From contig CALUIS010000020.1 of NCBI GenBank assembly GCA_944320765.1, forward strand, positions 1 to 59,804: a stretch of 59,804 bases of DNA. The letters run 5' to 3'. Every line of letters begins with the position of its first letter. Positions within the stretch are counted from its first letter, which is position 1. This stretch comes from an uncultured Paraprevotella sp. GTDB lineage: Bacteria; Bacteroidota; Bacteroidia; Bacteroidales; Bacteroidaceae. Positions 17,707 to 26,325 of the stretch are shown here, one piece after another. A program made the position numbers and the translations under genes. The notes below the pieces were generated by a model, which worked only from the letters and a program-made list of their open reading frames with translations, did no database searches and was not told where the DNA came from.

Positions 17707-17977
17707 AATCTTTTTACCTTTTAGTTAAACAATCTTTTTTACCTTTTCAAAACCTCTACCCTAAGAGGTTCTTTTCAGTCTTTCTGTTTATGACACTGCA
17801 AAGTTATGGCCAAAAGAGGGGGGAAGCAAGGGTTGCTGCCTTGAATTTCCCGTTTCCTTGGAATATATTGACGCAGGTCAAGAAAAACGGGGATGTTTGT
17901 TGCTTTATGATTGCAAGGCTGACAGAACAGTCCTGTTTGCTGACATAATGGCAGAGAACCAAAGCGGGAATGGCCGC
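17707..17977. promoter_or_regulatory. Leader and promoter of the small membrane-protein gene
   Basis: The -7 box on the minus strand is CAAAGTTA at 17799-17806 (TAACTTTG as read). The leader holds the stem AACCTCT-ACCCTA-AGAGGTT and two similar tandem runs AATCTTTTTACC / AATCTTTTTTACC. Nothing else is evident up to the MFS gene end at 17978. Confidence 0.5.
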
Positions 17978-19174
17978 TCAACGCACTTTGTTGCGGTGGA
18001 AATGGGGGCTGACGTAAAGGTTGAAGAACAGCATGGAGGCCAGGCACAGCAGGCTGCCAAACAAATAGACGGCACTGAAGGCGTAATGCTGCGCGATGTA
18101 GCCGCCCGTGGAGATGCCCAGCCCGATGCCCACGTCCCATGAGGTCAGGTATGTGCTGGTGGCCGTACCCCGCTGGTTGTTGGGGGCAAGGTTGACATAC
18201 AAGGTGTTGTAGGCGGGAAACATCACGCCGAAGCCGATGCCCAGCATGAAGGGCACCAGATAGAAGATGAAGGCGCACCAGGCCGTGCTGTAGCCGATGA
18301 CGGTGGCACAGCAGGAAAGAAGGAAGAATGCCGCGATGACCACGTAGAATCCGTATGAGATGGTTTGCGTGATATATCCGCGGTCCACGAACTTTCCGGC
18401 AAAGATGCGGCTGACGCCCATCCCCACGGCCATGAGGGTGAAGAAGAAGCCGGTGGGTACGTCCAGGCCTATCTCGCGTGCATAAACGGCCACGTAGTTG
18501 GTCGTGGCGCCATAAGGGATGGACAAGAGCAGGAGGGCGATGCCGGCGGGTATGCCTTTCAGCAGGATAAAGCGGTCCAACGAGACGGGAGGACGGCGCA
18601 CGGGGGCTTTCCGCGGGGCCTTGACGGACATGGCCGCCATGAATCCCAATGCGCAAGTGGCCAGTCCGATGCTGAAGATATGCTCATAACTCAGGTGGGT
18701 GTCGTGCAGGAACAGTCCGGTCATGGGGCCGATGCTCATGGCGATGTTGTTGGTCAGTCCGTAATATCCGAGCGCTTCTCCCCGGCGGGAGGACGGCGTG
18801 ATGTCGATGACCAAAGTGTTCCCGCCGACTGTCACCGTGCCAAACGCCACGCCGTGTACCACGCGCAGCATGATGAACACGGCCAGCAACCCCGTGAGGA
18901 CGTATCCCGCGAAAATCGCCGTAAACAAGAGGTAAGCCATGAGGTAGATGGGCTTGCGGGGAAATCCGTCGTACAGGTAGCCCATGAACGGACGGGTACA
19001 CAGGGCCGATACCGTGTAGCAGCTTAGGATGGTGCCGATGGCGGCTTCGGTGCATGAGAACGTCTCTTTCAGATAGAAAGGGAGAATAGGAACAAGCAGC
19101 CAAAATCCGAAATAAAGTAGGAAATTGGCTGCCAGTATGCAGATATAACTCCGTGTGACTAACCGGTCTTCCAC
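17978..19174 (-). CDS. Major facilitator superfamily transporter
   Basis: 398 residues with about 12 hydrophobic segments and MFS signatures: FMGYLYDGFPRKPIYLMAYL (loop 2-3 motif, G-x-x-x-D-G-x-x-R-K) and VVHGVAFGTVTVGGNTLVID (motif of helix 4-5). It resembles the YfcJ/YhhS-like drug-exporter-type MFS proteins. The start codon is GTG at 19174, 9 bases after the pheS stop, so the gene is read with pheS. The substrate is unknown; pairing with pheS is probably only genomic convenience. Confidence 0.87.
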   Translation of the reverse strand: MEDRLVTRSYICILAANFLLYFGFWLLVPILPFYLKETFSCTEAAIGTILSCYTVSALCTRPFMGYLYDGFPRKPIYLMAYLLFTAIFAGYVLTGLLAVFIMLRVVHGVAFGTVTVGGNTLVIDITPSSRRGEALGYYGLTNNIAMSIGPMTGLFLHDTHLSYEHIFSIGLATCALGFMAAMSVKAPRKAPVRRPPVSLDRFILLKGIPAGIALLLLSIPYGATTNYVAVYAREIGLDVPTGFFFTLMAVGMGVSRIFAGKFVDRGYITQTISYGFYVVIAAFFLLSCCATVIGYSTAWCAFIFYLVPFMLGIGFGVMFPAYNTLYVNLAPNNQRGTATSTYLTSWDVGIGLGISTGGYIAQHYAFSAVYLFGSLLCLASMLFFNLYVSPHFHRNKVR

Positions 19175-19183
19175 GGCGTTTTT

Positions 19184-20203
19184 TTAGTTGGCGGACTTGA
19201 ATTCTTCCAAGAAGCGGGTGTCGTTCTCAGAGAACATACGCAAATCCTTCACTTTGTATTTCAAATTGGTGATGCGTTCGATACCCATGCCGAAAGCATA
19301 GCCCGTATAGACGTTGCTGTCGATGCCGTTGGCTTCCAGCACCGCCGGGTCCACCATGCCGCAGCCGAGAATCTCCACCCATCCCGTATGTTTGCAGAAC
19401 GAGCATCCTTTTCCGCCGCAGATGTCGCAGCTGATGTCCATTTCGGCCGAAGGCTCGGTGAAGGGGAAGTAAGAGGGGCGAAGGCGTATCTTTGTTTCCT
19501 TGCCGAACATTTCCTGGGCGAAGAGCAACAGAACCTGCTTCAGGTCGGTAAATGATACGTTTTTGTCCACATACAGGCCTTCCACTTGGTGGAAGAAACA
19601 GTGCGCGCGGGCAGAGATGGCCTCGTTGCGGTATACGCGTCCCGGGCAAATCACGCGGATAGGCGGCTGCTGGCGTTCCATGACGCGGGCCTGTACGGAC
19701 GAGGTGTGCGAGCGGAGCACGATGTCCGGATGGGCTTCCACGAAGAAAGTGTCCTGCATGTCGCGTGCCGGATGGTCGTCGGCAAAGTTCATGGAAGAAT
19801 ACACGTGCCAGTCGTCTTCTATTTCAGGACCTTCGGCCAAGGTGAAGCCGAGGCGTGAGAAGATGTCCACGATTTCGTTCTTGACGATGGTGATGGGGTG
19901 GCGCGTGCCGAGCTGGATGGGATAAGCCGTGCGCGTCAGGTCAAGGTCGTCTGCCACATGGTCTTGTGAGTCTGCCGCTTCCTTGAGGGCGTTGATTTTC
20001 TCTTGGGCTTTGTTCTTCAGTTCGTTCAGTTTCATGCCCACTTCCTTCTTCATTTCTGCCGGCACGTTTCTGAAGTCTGCCATCAAGTCGTTGATGAGTC
20101 CTTTCTTTCCTAAATATTTGATGCGCAATGCCTCGGCTTCTTCTTTGGTGGAGGCTTGCAGCTGTTCGACTTCTTCCAGAAGTTCTTGGATTTTAGCTGT
20201 CAT
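19184..20203 (-). CDS. pheS: Phenylalanine--tRNA ligase alpha subunit
   Basis: 339 residues. The N-terminal coiled-coil arm (residues 1-85, LLEEVEQLQASTKEEAEALR) binds tRNA-Phe, and the catalytic class II core follows: RTAYPIQLGTRHPITIVKNE, motif 2 around RNEAISARAHCFFHQVEGLY, FPFTEPSAEMDISC, and motif 3 GFAFGMGIERI-like GYAFGMGIERITNLKYKV. The cysteine cluster CDICGGKGCSFCKHTG is a zinc-ribbon-like insertion found in many bacteria. It pairs with PheT (encoded elsewhere) to charge tRNA-Phe. Confidence 0.96.
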   Translation of the reverse strand: MTAKIQELLEEVEQLQASTKEEAEALRIKYLGKKGLINDLMADFRNVPAEMKKEVGMKLNELKNKAQEKINALKEAADSQDHVADDLDLTRTAYPIQLGTRHPITIVKNEIVDIFSRLGFTLAEGPEIEDDWHVYSSMNFADDHPARDMQDTFFVEAHPDIVLRSHTSSVQARVMERQQPPIRVICPGRVYRNEAISARAHCFFHQVEGLYVDKNVSFTDLKQVLLLFAQEMFGKETKIRLRPSYFPFTEPSAEMDISCDICGGKGCSFCKHTGWVEILGCGMVDPAVLEANGIDSNVYTGYAFGMGIERITNLKYKVKDLRMFSENDTRFLEEFKSAN

Positions 20204-20240
20204 ATAAGTCTTGGATATGGTTCTCTATAAAAAAACAATG

Positions 20241-20248
20241 CAAAGGTA
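20241..20248 (-). promoter_or_regulatory. -7 box TACCTTTG for pheS
   Basis: Minus-strand box 38 bases before the pheS ATG, in the divergent region shared with the DUF4348 gene. Confidence 0.6.
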
Positions 20249-20292
20249 ATCATTTATCCTCTAAAATGAGACAAGGATTGAAAATAAAAGTG

Positions 20293-20300
20293 TACTTTTG
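20293..20300 (+). promoter_or_regulatory. -7 box TActTTTG for the DUF4348-murB operon
   Basis: Plus-strand box 36 bases before the ATG at 20336. Confidence 0.55.
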
Positions 20301-20335
20301 CATGTTTTTAAAGAGGATTCTGTCCGATTGTTGGT

Positions 20336-21181
20336 ATGAGGAAAAATTTGATGTGGTGCATGGCGTTGGCCTTCATGCTGGTGGCATGCGGCCGGAAGAA
20401 GACGGTGTCTCCGGTGGATTATACGGCTGAGCTGCCGGTGGATTCAGTGGCCGGTTCAGCGGACTCGCTCTTTTTTTCTCCTGAGGCGCAGGATGAGGAA
20501 CTGCCCGAAAGTGCGGACGAGTTGTTCGACGATTTCATTTTCGAGTTTGCCGGACGTAAGAAAGTGCAGGAACGCCGGGTCAGGTTTCCTTTGCTTGTGG
20601 TGAACCGCGGGGACTCCGCTTGGGTGTCCCGCGAGGAATGGAAATATGAGCCGCTCTTTGAACATCAGGATTATTACACCGTGTTTTTCAATACGGAAGA
20701 GCAGATGGAACTGGAGAAGCGGACGGATTTGAACCATGTGGACGTGGAACAGATAGACTTGGAACGGAAGAGGGTGAAGACATGTCATTTTGAGCGTCTG
20801 GAAGGCGAATGGAAACTGACGGAGGAGAGTTTCCGTGATTTCACCCCGGCATATCCTTTGGACCGTTTCCTTGAGTTTTACCACACATTTGTTTCCGACG
20901 AGGACTTCCAACGGGCGAGCATCATGTCTCCCTTGCGGTATGTCACGACGGATCCGGACGACGACTTCAATGTCATAGAAGGGACTTTGGATGTGGACCA
21001 ATGGGACGCGTTCAAGCCCCAGCTTCCTTCGGGAATCATTACCAACATCCGTTATGGGCAGACTTACGACCGTCCGGGGGAGATGGTGCTGGTCAAGTCC
21101 GGCATATCCAACGGCCTGATGGACATATTGTTCTTCAAGAAGATGGGCGGGAGCTGGAAGCTGGCCGCTTATGAAAATTAG
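20336..21181 (+). CDS. DUF4348-family lipoprotein
   Basis: 281 residues with a lipoprotein signal (MRKNLMWCMALAFMLVACG; the lipobox Cys is near residue 18) followed by a DUF4348-like body: ELFDDFIFEFAGRKKVQERR, RFPLLVVNRGDSAWVSREEW and a C-terminal MDILFFKKMGGSWKLAAYEN. DUF4348 proteins of Bacteroidales are acidic envelope lipoproteins of unknown role, often next to murB as here, suggesting a link to cell-wall maintenance. It overlaps the longest murB frame. Confidence 0.82.
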   Translation: MRKNLMWCMALAFMLVACGRKKTVSPVDYTAELPVDSVAGSADSLFFSPEAQDEELPESADELFDDFIFEFAGRKKVQERRVRFPLLVVNRGDSAWVSREEWKYEPLFEHQDYYTVFFNTEEQMELEKRTDLNHVDVEQIDLERKRVKTCHFERLEGEWKLTEESFRDFTPAYPLDRFLEFYHTFVSDEDFQRASIMSPLRYVTTDPDDDFNVIEGTLDVDQWDAFKPQLPSGIITNIRYGQTYDRPGEMVLVKSGISNGLMDILFFKKMGGSWKLAAYEN

Positions 21182-21188
21182 GGTTGAC

Positions 21189-22229
21189 ATGATAAAGGAG
21201 AAAACAAACTGTTCTTTGCGGGCGCATAACACTTTCGGGCTTGAGGTGCGGGCGGACCGTTTCGTGGAATATGACACGGTGGAGGATTTGCAGCAAGTGG
21301 TAGGCCGCATCCGTGCGGAAGAACCGGACAAGCCGCTTTTGCATATCGGGGGCGGAAGCAACCTCTTGTTCTTGGGGGATTATCATGGCACGGTGTTGCA
21401 TTCGGCTATCCGGGGCGTGGAAGCACACGATGAAGGAGAGACGGTGTTCCTCAGGGTCGGCGCGGCGGTCGTGTGGGACGATTTCGTGTCCTATTGTGTG
21501 GAACACGGATATTACGGTGTGGAGAACCTTTCTTTGATTCCCGGCGAGGTGGGAGCTTCGGCCGTGCAGAATATCGGAGCATACGGTGCTGAGGCAAAAG
21601 ATGTGATTGAGAAGGTGGAGACGGTCGATTTGCGGAACGGGGCTTTCAGGGTGTTTGACGTTTCGGAATGCCGTTATGCCTACCGGAGAAGCATATTCAA
21701 GGAAGAACTGAAAGGGCGTTATGCCGTGACGAATGTCAGTTTCAAGTTGTCACGCCGCTTTACCCCCAATTTGGATTACGGGGGAGTGCGCGAGGCCCTT
21801 TTGGCTTCCGGGACGGAGGGGGGCAGGGTGACAGCCCAAGCCGTACGTCGGGCTGTCATCGGCATACGGAAAGCCAAGCTGCCGGACCCTAAGGTCTGGG
21901 GGAATGCCGGGAGCTTTTTCATGAACCCGGTAGTGGACCGCAAGGTATATGAGATGTTGAAGACGGAATATCCCGATATGCCTCATTATGATTTGGGAGA
22001 GGCCGGAGTGAAGGTCCCGGCGGGATGGCTTATCGAACGCTGCGGGTGGAAGGGACGGTCGCTGGGACATGCGGCAGTGCACGACCGGCAGGCTTTGGTG
22101 CTGGTGAATAAGGGAGAGGCCACGGGACGTGAGATCATGGATTTGTGCAAGGCGGTCCAGACGGATGTGTATGACAAGTTTGGCATATCCATCCGTCCGG
22201 AGGTCAATATAATAGGAGGGGAAGCATGA
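21189..22229 (+). CDS. murB: UDP-N-acetylmuramate dehydrogenase
   Basis: MurB reduces UDP-GlcNAc enolpyruvate to UDP-MurNAc with FAD and NADPH in peptidoglycan synthesis. Seen: RAHNTFGL at the N-terminus, the FAD loop IGGGSNLLF, LSLIPGEVGASAVQNIGAYG, the catalytic serine segment NAGSFFMNPVV and the C-terminal GISIRPEVNIIG with the catalytic Glu. The long type I layout without a Tyr-loop deletion fits. ATG 21189 places NTFG at the usual distance from the start; ATG 21171 (inside the DUF4348 gene) is an alternative. It overlaps the next gene by 4 bases. Confidence 0.94.
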   Translation: MIKEKTNCSLRAHNTFGLEVRADRFVEYDTVEDLQQVVGRIRAEEPDKPLLHIGGGSNLLFLGDYHGTVLHSAIRGVEAHDEGETVFLRVGAAVVWDDFVSYCVEHGYYGVENLSLIPGEVGASAVQNIGAYGAEAKDVIEKVETVDLRNGAFRVFDVSECRYAYRRSIFKEELKGRYAVTNVSFKLSRRFTPNLDYGGVREALLASGTEGGRVTAQAVRRAVIGIRKAKLPDPKVWGNAGSFFMNPVVDRKVYEMLKTEYPDMPHYDLGEAGVKVPAGWLIERCGWKGRSLGHAAVHDRQALVLVNKGEATGREIMDLCKAVQTDVYDKFGISIRPEVNIIGGEA

Positions 22230-22990
22230 AGATTACCTTTTTAGGTACCGGGACGAGTACGGGGGTGCCGCAAATCGGTTGCCGTTGTAAAGTGTGCGGC
22301 AGCAAAGACCCTCGCGACAAGCGTCTGCGGACTTCCTTGCTGGTAGAGACGGAGCGGACCCGTATCCTGTTGGATTGCGGCCCGGATTTCCGTCAGCAGA
22401 TTCTTCCGCAGGCGTTCCGCCGGATTGATGCCGTGTTGCTCACCCATGAGCATTACGACCATGTGGGCGGGATTGACGACTTGCGTCCGTTCGGCAAGTT
22501 CGGCGACGTGCAGCTTTATGCGCTGGGACGCACGGCGGCCCAATTGCGCCAAAGTCTGCCTTATTGTTTTGTGGAACATAAGTACCCCGGCGTGCCTTTG
22601 CTCCAGCTGCATGAGGCCCGTCCGCATGAAGGTTTCGACATAGGAGAGTTCCATGTCATGCCGGTGGAGGTGATGCATGCCAAGCTTCCCATTCTCGGAT
22701 TCCGCATCAATGATATGGCTTATATCACGGACATGAAGACCATTGCGGACAGTGAGCTGGACTATCTGCGGGACTTGAAGCTTTTGGTGGTGAACGGCTT
22801 GCGTCATGAACCGCACTATTCGCACCAGACGATAGAAGAGGCTTGCGCTTTTGCGCGGAGGTTGGGGGCGTCTCAGGCCTATTTGGTCCACATGGGGCAT
22901 CATATCGATGTGCACGCCATGGAGGACGCCCGTTTGCCGGAAAGGGTGCGCATGGCTTACGACGGTTTGGAGGTGGAACTTCCTGAGTGA
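22226..22990 (+). CDS. PhnP-like metallo-beta-lactamase fold hydrolase
   Basis: 254 residues. The motif LTHEHYDHVGG (H-x-H-x-D-H, two-metal site) is present with the PhnP-type N-terminus FLGTGTSTGVPQIGC and the cysteine pair GCRCKVCGSKDPRDKRLRTS, which can hold a structural zinc. Further His residues are at VMPVEVMHAKLP and YLVHMGHH. PhnP cleaves cyclic ribose phosphates, but outside phosphonate clusters the substrate of this subgroup is unknown. It overlaps murB by 4 bases. Confidence 0.88.
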   Translation: MKITFLGTGTSTGVPQIGCRCKVCGSKDPRDKRLRTSLLVETERTRILLDCGPDFRQQILPQAFRRIDAVLLTHEHYDHVGGIDDLRPFGKFGDVQLYALGRTAAQLRQSLPYCFVEHKYPGVPLLQLHEARPHEGFDIGEFHVMPVEVMHAKLPILGFRINDMAYITDMKTIADSELDYLRDLKLLVVNGLRHEPHYSHQTIEEACAFARRLGASQAYLVHMGHHIDVHAMEDARLPERVRMAYDGLEVELPE

Positions 22991-22997
22991 TACATGC

Positions 22998-23078
22998 AAA
23001 AGAAACAAGTCCCTATGCTCACGCACGGGGACTTGCCAATACCTTTCTAATACCTTTAAACTAATTGTTCTGAATTAG
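22998..23078 (-). ncRNA. Candidate small RNA of about 80 bases
   Basis: On the minus strand a -7 box TACCTTTG (23092-23085) is followed by a predicted start near 23078, a 5' stem CTAATT-CAGAAC-AATTAG, two copies of AAAGGTATT, and a stem-loop CAAGTCCC/GGGACTTG (23035-23028 with 23013-23006) followed by TTTCTTTT. The interval has no start codon with a useful open frame. It lies between the convergent ends of the PhnP-like and glycosyltransferase genes. Confidence 0.45.
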
Positions 23079-23084
23079 AACTCC

Positions 23085-23092
23085 CAAAGGTA
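23085..23092 (-). promoter_or_regulatory. -7 box TACCTTTG of the candidate small RNA
   Basis: Matches the Bacteroides consensus on the minus strand. The -33 region (TTCT at about 19 bases) is only a partial match. Confidence 0.45.
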
Positions 23093-23165
23093 GTCATTTC
23101 TTTGTTCTTGCAGAAGCCCGTGAACTCTTTTTTGCTTTTTTTTGTGTTTGGTAAGCATCTGCTGT

Positions 23166-24161
23166 TCAGGACGCCGGATGCCCGGACTGTCGGAACCGGA
23201 TGAACTTGAACAGTTTGCTGGCCAGGACGGAACTGCCGGGGCAGAAGCATATCGTCCGGACGACGATGTAGGGCAAGGAATACCAGCGGGCAGGGAGGGG
23301 ATAGAATCCTGCTTGCCTCATGCGTTCCAGTGTTTGCCGCAGGAACGGGATGTCCGGACTGTCGTTTAAAAGGGTGTACACCAAGCTCATGCACAACAGC
23401 CATATTTGCCGCTCCAGGGCTTTGGCGCGGCCAGTGTCTTGCGTTTTCCGCCTGATTCCGTCCAAACGGATGATGATATCCAGAAAATCAGAGAATCGTT
23501 TCTCCACGGTCGTTCTTTCCCGCCGGTGGACAATGGAATCCTGACGTTGGAAATAGGCATAGACCGGAAGGTCTGTGGCCAGGATGTCGCGGGCGTTCAG
23601 GAAAAGCAGAGGCTTGAATTCTTCGTCTTCATGATAGATGCCGGGCGTGAATCTCAGTGTCCCTAAAATTTCTTTCCTGAACACGCATCCCCAGGCTCCG
23701 CCTCGCAAGGTATGCTTGCGCATGAATCCGCATCCGTCTCCTCGATAAAGGATACGGTGATTGTAAGATGTGGGGTCGTTTGTGCCGTATACTTTCCGGG
23801 AGTCGAAGGCCAGTAATTCAGGCGTGTAGGTTTCCAGCATTTGCAGCATCTGCAGTGTGGGCGTGAGAAAGAGGTAGTCGTCGGCATCCAAAAATTGGAT
23901 ATACTCTTTCCGGGCCATGCGGATTCCCGTGTTCCGGGCTCCGCTGAGTCCCATGTTTTGCTGGACTACGCAATGGATGCGGGGATCATCCAGCCGGCGG
24001 ACATATTCGCTCGCCTCTGGAGCCGGCGTGCCATCGTCGATGATCCAGATTTCCCAATCGGCGTGGCCACCCAGCCGTACTACGCTTTGGACAGCCCTGT
24101 CGAGGAGGGGAATCCCTATATTATAATAAGGAATAATGAAACTGACGGATGGCACACTCAT
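23166..24161 (-). CDS. Glycosyltransferase family 2
   Basis: 331 residues starting at MSVPSVSFIIPYYNIGIPLL (24161). The GT-A fold signs are there: WIIDDGTPAPEA (nucleotide binding Asp-Asp), GLSGARNTGIRMARKEYIQF, and LDADDY (metal-binding D-x-D type). The C-terminal half is hydrophobic in places and typical of capsule or O-antigen transferases. The start is fixed by the ATGA overlap with the upstream transferase. It is the last gene of a three-gene surface-glycan operon. Donor and acceptor are unknown. Confidence 0.88.
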   Translation of the reverse strand: MSVPSVSFIIPYYNIGIPLLDRAVQSVVRLGGHADWEIWIIDDGTPAPEASEYVRRLDDPRIHCVVQQNMGLSGARNTGIRMARKEYIQFLDADDYLFLTPTLQMLQMLETYTPELLAFDSRKVYGTNDPTSYNHRILYRGDGCGFMRKHTLRGGAWGCVFRKEILGTLRFTPGIYHEDEEFKPLLFLNARDILATDLPVYAYFQRQDSIVHRRERTTVEKRFSDFLDIIIRLDGIRRKTQDTGRAKALERQIWLLCMSLVYTLLNDSPDIPFLRQTLERMRQAGFYPLPARWYSLPYIVVRTICFCPGSSVLASKLFKFIRFRQSGHPAS

Positions 24162-25096
24162 GAACGTAACGCTTTGGGAGTTTGTGCCACGATGGGGCAG
24201 TAACGTTTTCCGCATACAGCTTTCAGGACAGCCTTGATGTGGTAGTTCCAAGGACGCCGGGCGAAGAGGGCCCGGCTGAGGGGGATGGAACGTTCGGGGA
24301 TGTGATGCGGTATGCCAAGCCGTATACTGAGAATCTGCGAGTCACACAGCCGGAGGTAGATTTCGTCCAGATCGTTTTCCATCAGTCCGGTCTCGTCTTG
24401 CGACATGCGGTAGAGCTGCAGGCGCGCCTGCAGCAAGTCCTTGACGCCTTTTTCGCATAAGGATCTGGAGATGGAGCCTTTGCGGTCGCAATAATAATAG
24501 AGTCCTTGGTCCGAACTGATGATACGCCGTGCCTGGCGCAAGACGGAGGGGACGGTGAAAAGGTCCTCAAACCACCGCCCTTCCGGAAACCTGACCTCTT
24601 TCCATAAGGAGCGTCTGTAGATTTTGTTCCAGGCATAGCTGTGTATGTAGCCTTTTCGGTGGACCCATCCCGCGTAATCGGAGACTTCGCCGTGTCCGGG
24701 TTGGTATTGGTAGGCTTTTTCCGTACCGTGGTGGACGCGGACGGGATATTCCAGCACATCGGCTTCCGGATGTCCGGTCAGGATGTCCAGGTTCGTTCCC
24801 AACGTGCGGGGGGACAGGTAGTCGTCGGAGTCCACGAAGGTGACGTATTCTCCTCGCGCCGTTTCCAGTCCTTTGTTGCGGGCGACGCTCAGTCCCTTGT
24901 TTTCAGTGAGATGGACGGCTTTGAAGCGTGAGTCCTTTTTCGCCCAGTCGTCACAGATGTCTCCGCATCCGTCAGGCGAACAGTCGTCCACCAGGATGAC
25001 TTCATAATCGTCCAGATTCTGCTGCACGATGCTTTTCAGGCAGAAGTCAAGGTATGGCTTGACCTGATATACCGGGACGATGACGGACAGTTTCAT
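24158..25096 (-). CDS. Glycosyltransferase family 2
   Basis: 312 residues with a clear GT2 domain: MKLSVIVPVYQVKPYLDFCL, EVILVDDCSPDGCGDICDDW, LTENKGLSVARNKGLETARG and YVTFVDSDDYLSP with the D-S-D-D metal site. It probably transfers a hexose or amino sugar from a nucleotide sugar to a lipid-linked glycan at the inner membrane. It lies 13 bases after the GT4-like gene and overlaps the next transferase by 4 bases. Confidence 0.9.
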   Translation of the reverse strand: MKLSVIVPVYQVKPYLDFCLKSIVQQNLDDYEVILVDDCSPDGCGDICDDWAKKDSRFKAVHLTENKGLSVARNKGLETARGEYVTFVDSDDYLSPRTLGTNLDILTGHPEADVLEYPVRVHHGTEKAYQYQPGHGEVSDYAGWVHRKGYIHSYAWNKIYRRSLWKEVRFPEGRWFEDLFTVPSVLRQARRIISSDQGLYYYCDRKGSISRSLCEKGVKDLLQARLQLYRMSQDETGLMENDLDEIYLRLCDSQILSIRLGIPHHIPERSIPLSRALFARRPWNYHIKAVLKAVCGKRYCPIVAQTPKALRS

Positions 25097-25109
25097 GCTC
25101 CTCTTGTGG

Positions 25110-26213
25110 TTAGTCCTGTCGGTCCCAGAAGTCCAGATACTGCTGTGCCACCTTCAGGTAATCGTGATGGCGGCGGACATATTCGATTCCTTCCGCCGAG
25201 CGGCGGGCGAGGTCTTCTGGGTGCAGAATCAGCTGCTCCAATTGCTGGTACACGTCTTCTTCCGAAGGTTGTACGTTGACAATCGGGCGGAGTTCCTTCT
25301 CGCCCAGGATTTCATAATTTTCTTCCTCTCCGCCGCCCACGGCCACCAGTCCTTTGGCCATGGCCAACAGGGCGTTCATGGCCGGAGTGTAGGAATAGAG
25401 CTGGTCCAGCAACACGTCGCACTGGTCCATCATCCGGCTGTATTGTGCGAAAGGGACGGATTCTGCCTTTACGATCTCGATGCGGTCCGGGTATTGCCGG
25501 GCCAGGCGTATCAGGGCTTTGTACATGATGTCCGTGCCTTTGTAGGCATCCCTTGTCCGTTGTATGCCGATGAAGAACCGTATGCGCGGATTGTCCGGAT
25601 GGGGGATGCGGGGCGTGACGCTTCCCGTGTCGATGGGGAAGGGGATGAATCTTGTCTTTTGCGGGAACGCCGGGCGGTAGCAGGCGTCATATTCATAAAG
25701 TCCGCTGACTATGCCGTCGCAGTCTTCCGCGATGAAGCGGTTCAGCTCTCCCTTCGGCCCGTCGAGCCATTCGGCGATGAAGCGGTCGTTGTCGGGGTTG
25801 TGGCGGATGTCCGTCCCGATGTTGAAGTCGGAATAGCGGAACGTGTGTCCGTCCAGTCCGGTCTTCACCCAATAGTAGTCCATGCCGAATGCTCCGAGGA
25901 ATGTTTTGGCGTTGTTCCGGCGCAGGTAACGGTAAATCGGGAACAGCCGTTCCGGGCGCAGTTCCATGAACACCGGATTGATGAGCTGCACCACGTCGTA
26001 GTCCCTCATGGCCGGCAGGGCGCGTCCCAAGCGGAACAGGAAGTCCAGCGTGTCGAGTTTGCCGGTCGATTTGCGGCGGAGGTCGATGTCACGCGGATAG
26101 TCCTTCCAGCCGTCGCCGTCGGAAGCCACGGTGACGGAATGCCCCAGTTCGCGCAAGCCCTTGGCCAGCGTGGAATGCACGTTGCTGTATTCGCCGAGTA
26201 GTAGGATTCTCAT
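25110..26213 (-). CDS. GT4-like glycosyltransferase
   Basis: 367 residues of GT-B type: MRILLLGEYSNVHSTLAKGL with the GLRELGHSVTV N-terminal pattern, and the C-terminal nucleotide-binding part RIRFFIGIQRTRDAYKGTDI, DRIEIVKAES, MMDQCDVLLDQLYSYTPAMN and ALAMAKGLVAVGGGEEENYE (E-x7-E type). ATG 26213 is preferred: the -7 box at 26232-26239 excludes the longer start at 26234. It is the first gene of the operon. Confidence 0.85.
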   Translation of the reverse strand: MRILLLGEYSNVHSTLAKGLRELGHSVTVASDGDGWKDYPRDIDLRRKSTGKLDTLDFLFRLGRALPAMRDYDVVQLINPVFMELRPERLFPIYRYLRRNNAKTFLGAFGMDYYWVKTGLDGHTFRYSDFNIGTDIRHNPDNDRFIAEWLDGPKGELNRFIAEDCDGIVSGLYEYDACYRPAFPQKTRFIPFPIDTGSVTPRIPHPDNPRIRFFIGIQRTRDAYKGTDIMYKALIRLARQYPDRIEIVKAESVPFAQYSRMMDQCDVLLDQLYSYTPAMNALLAMAKGLVAVGGGEEENYEILGEKELRPIVNVQPSEEDVYQQLEQLILHPEDLARRSAEGIEYVRRHHDYLKVAQQYLDFWDRQD

Positions 26214-26231
26214 GATATTGTATTTTGTGGG

Positions 26232-26239
26232 CAAAGTTA
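26232..26239 (-). promoter_or_regulatory. -7 box TAACTTTG of the glycosyltransferase operon
   Basis: The box is 3 bases from the edge of a perfect 22-bp palindrome (26243-26289). The expected -33 position falls inside that palindrome. Confidence 0.6.
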
Positions 26240-26242
26240 GGA

Positions 26243-26289
26243 AAAACTATGGAATATCCGCCGAATTTCGGCGGATATTCCATAGTTTT
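26243..26289 (-). terminator. Perfect 22-bp stem with 3-base loop
   Basis: Arms at 26243-26264 and 26268-26289 pair without mismatch around ATT. On the minus strand it ends in TTTTT and lies 37 bases after the GH30 stop codon (26326), so it can terminate that gene. It also spans the -33 region of the promoter of the next operon. Confidence 0.75.
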
Positions 26290-26325
26290 GATAAGTAGGA
26301 CGTATTATGCTTTCCGGGTTCAATG

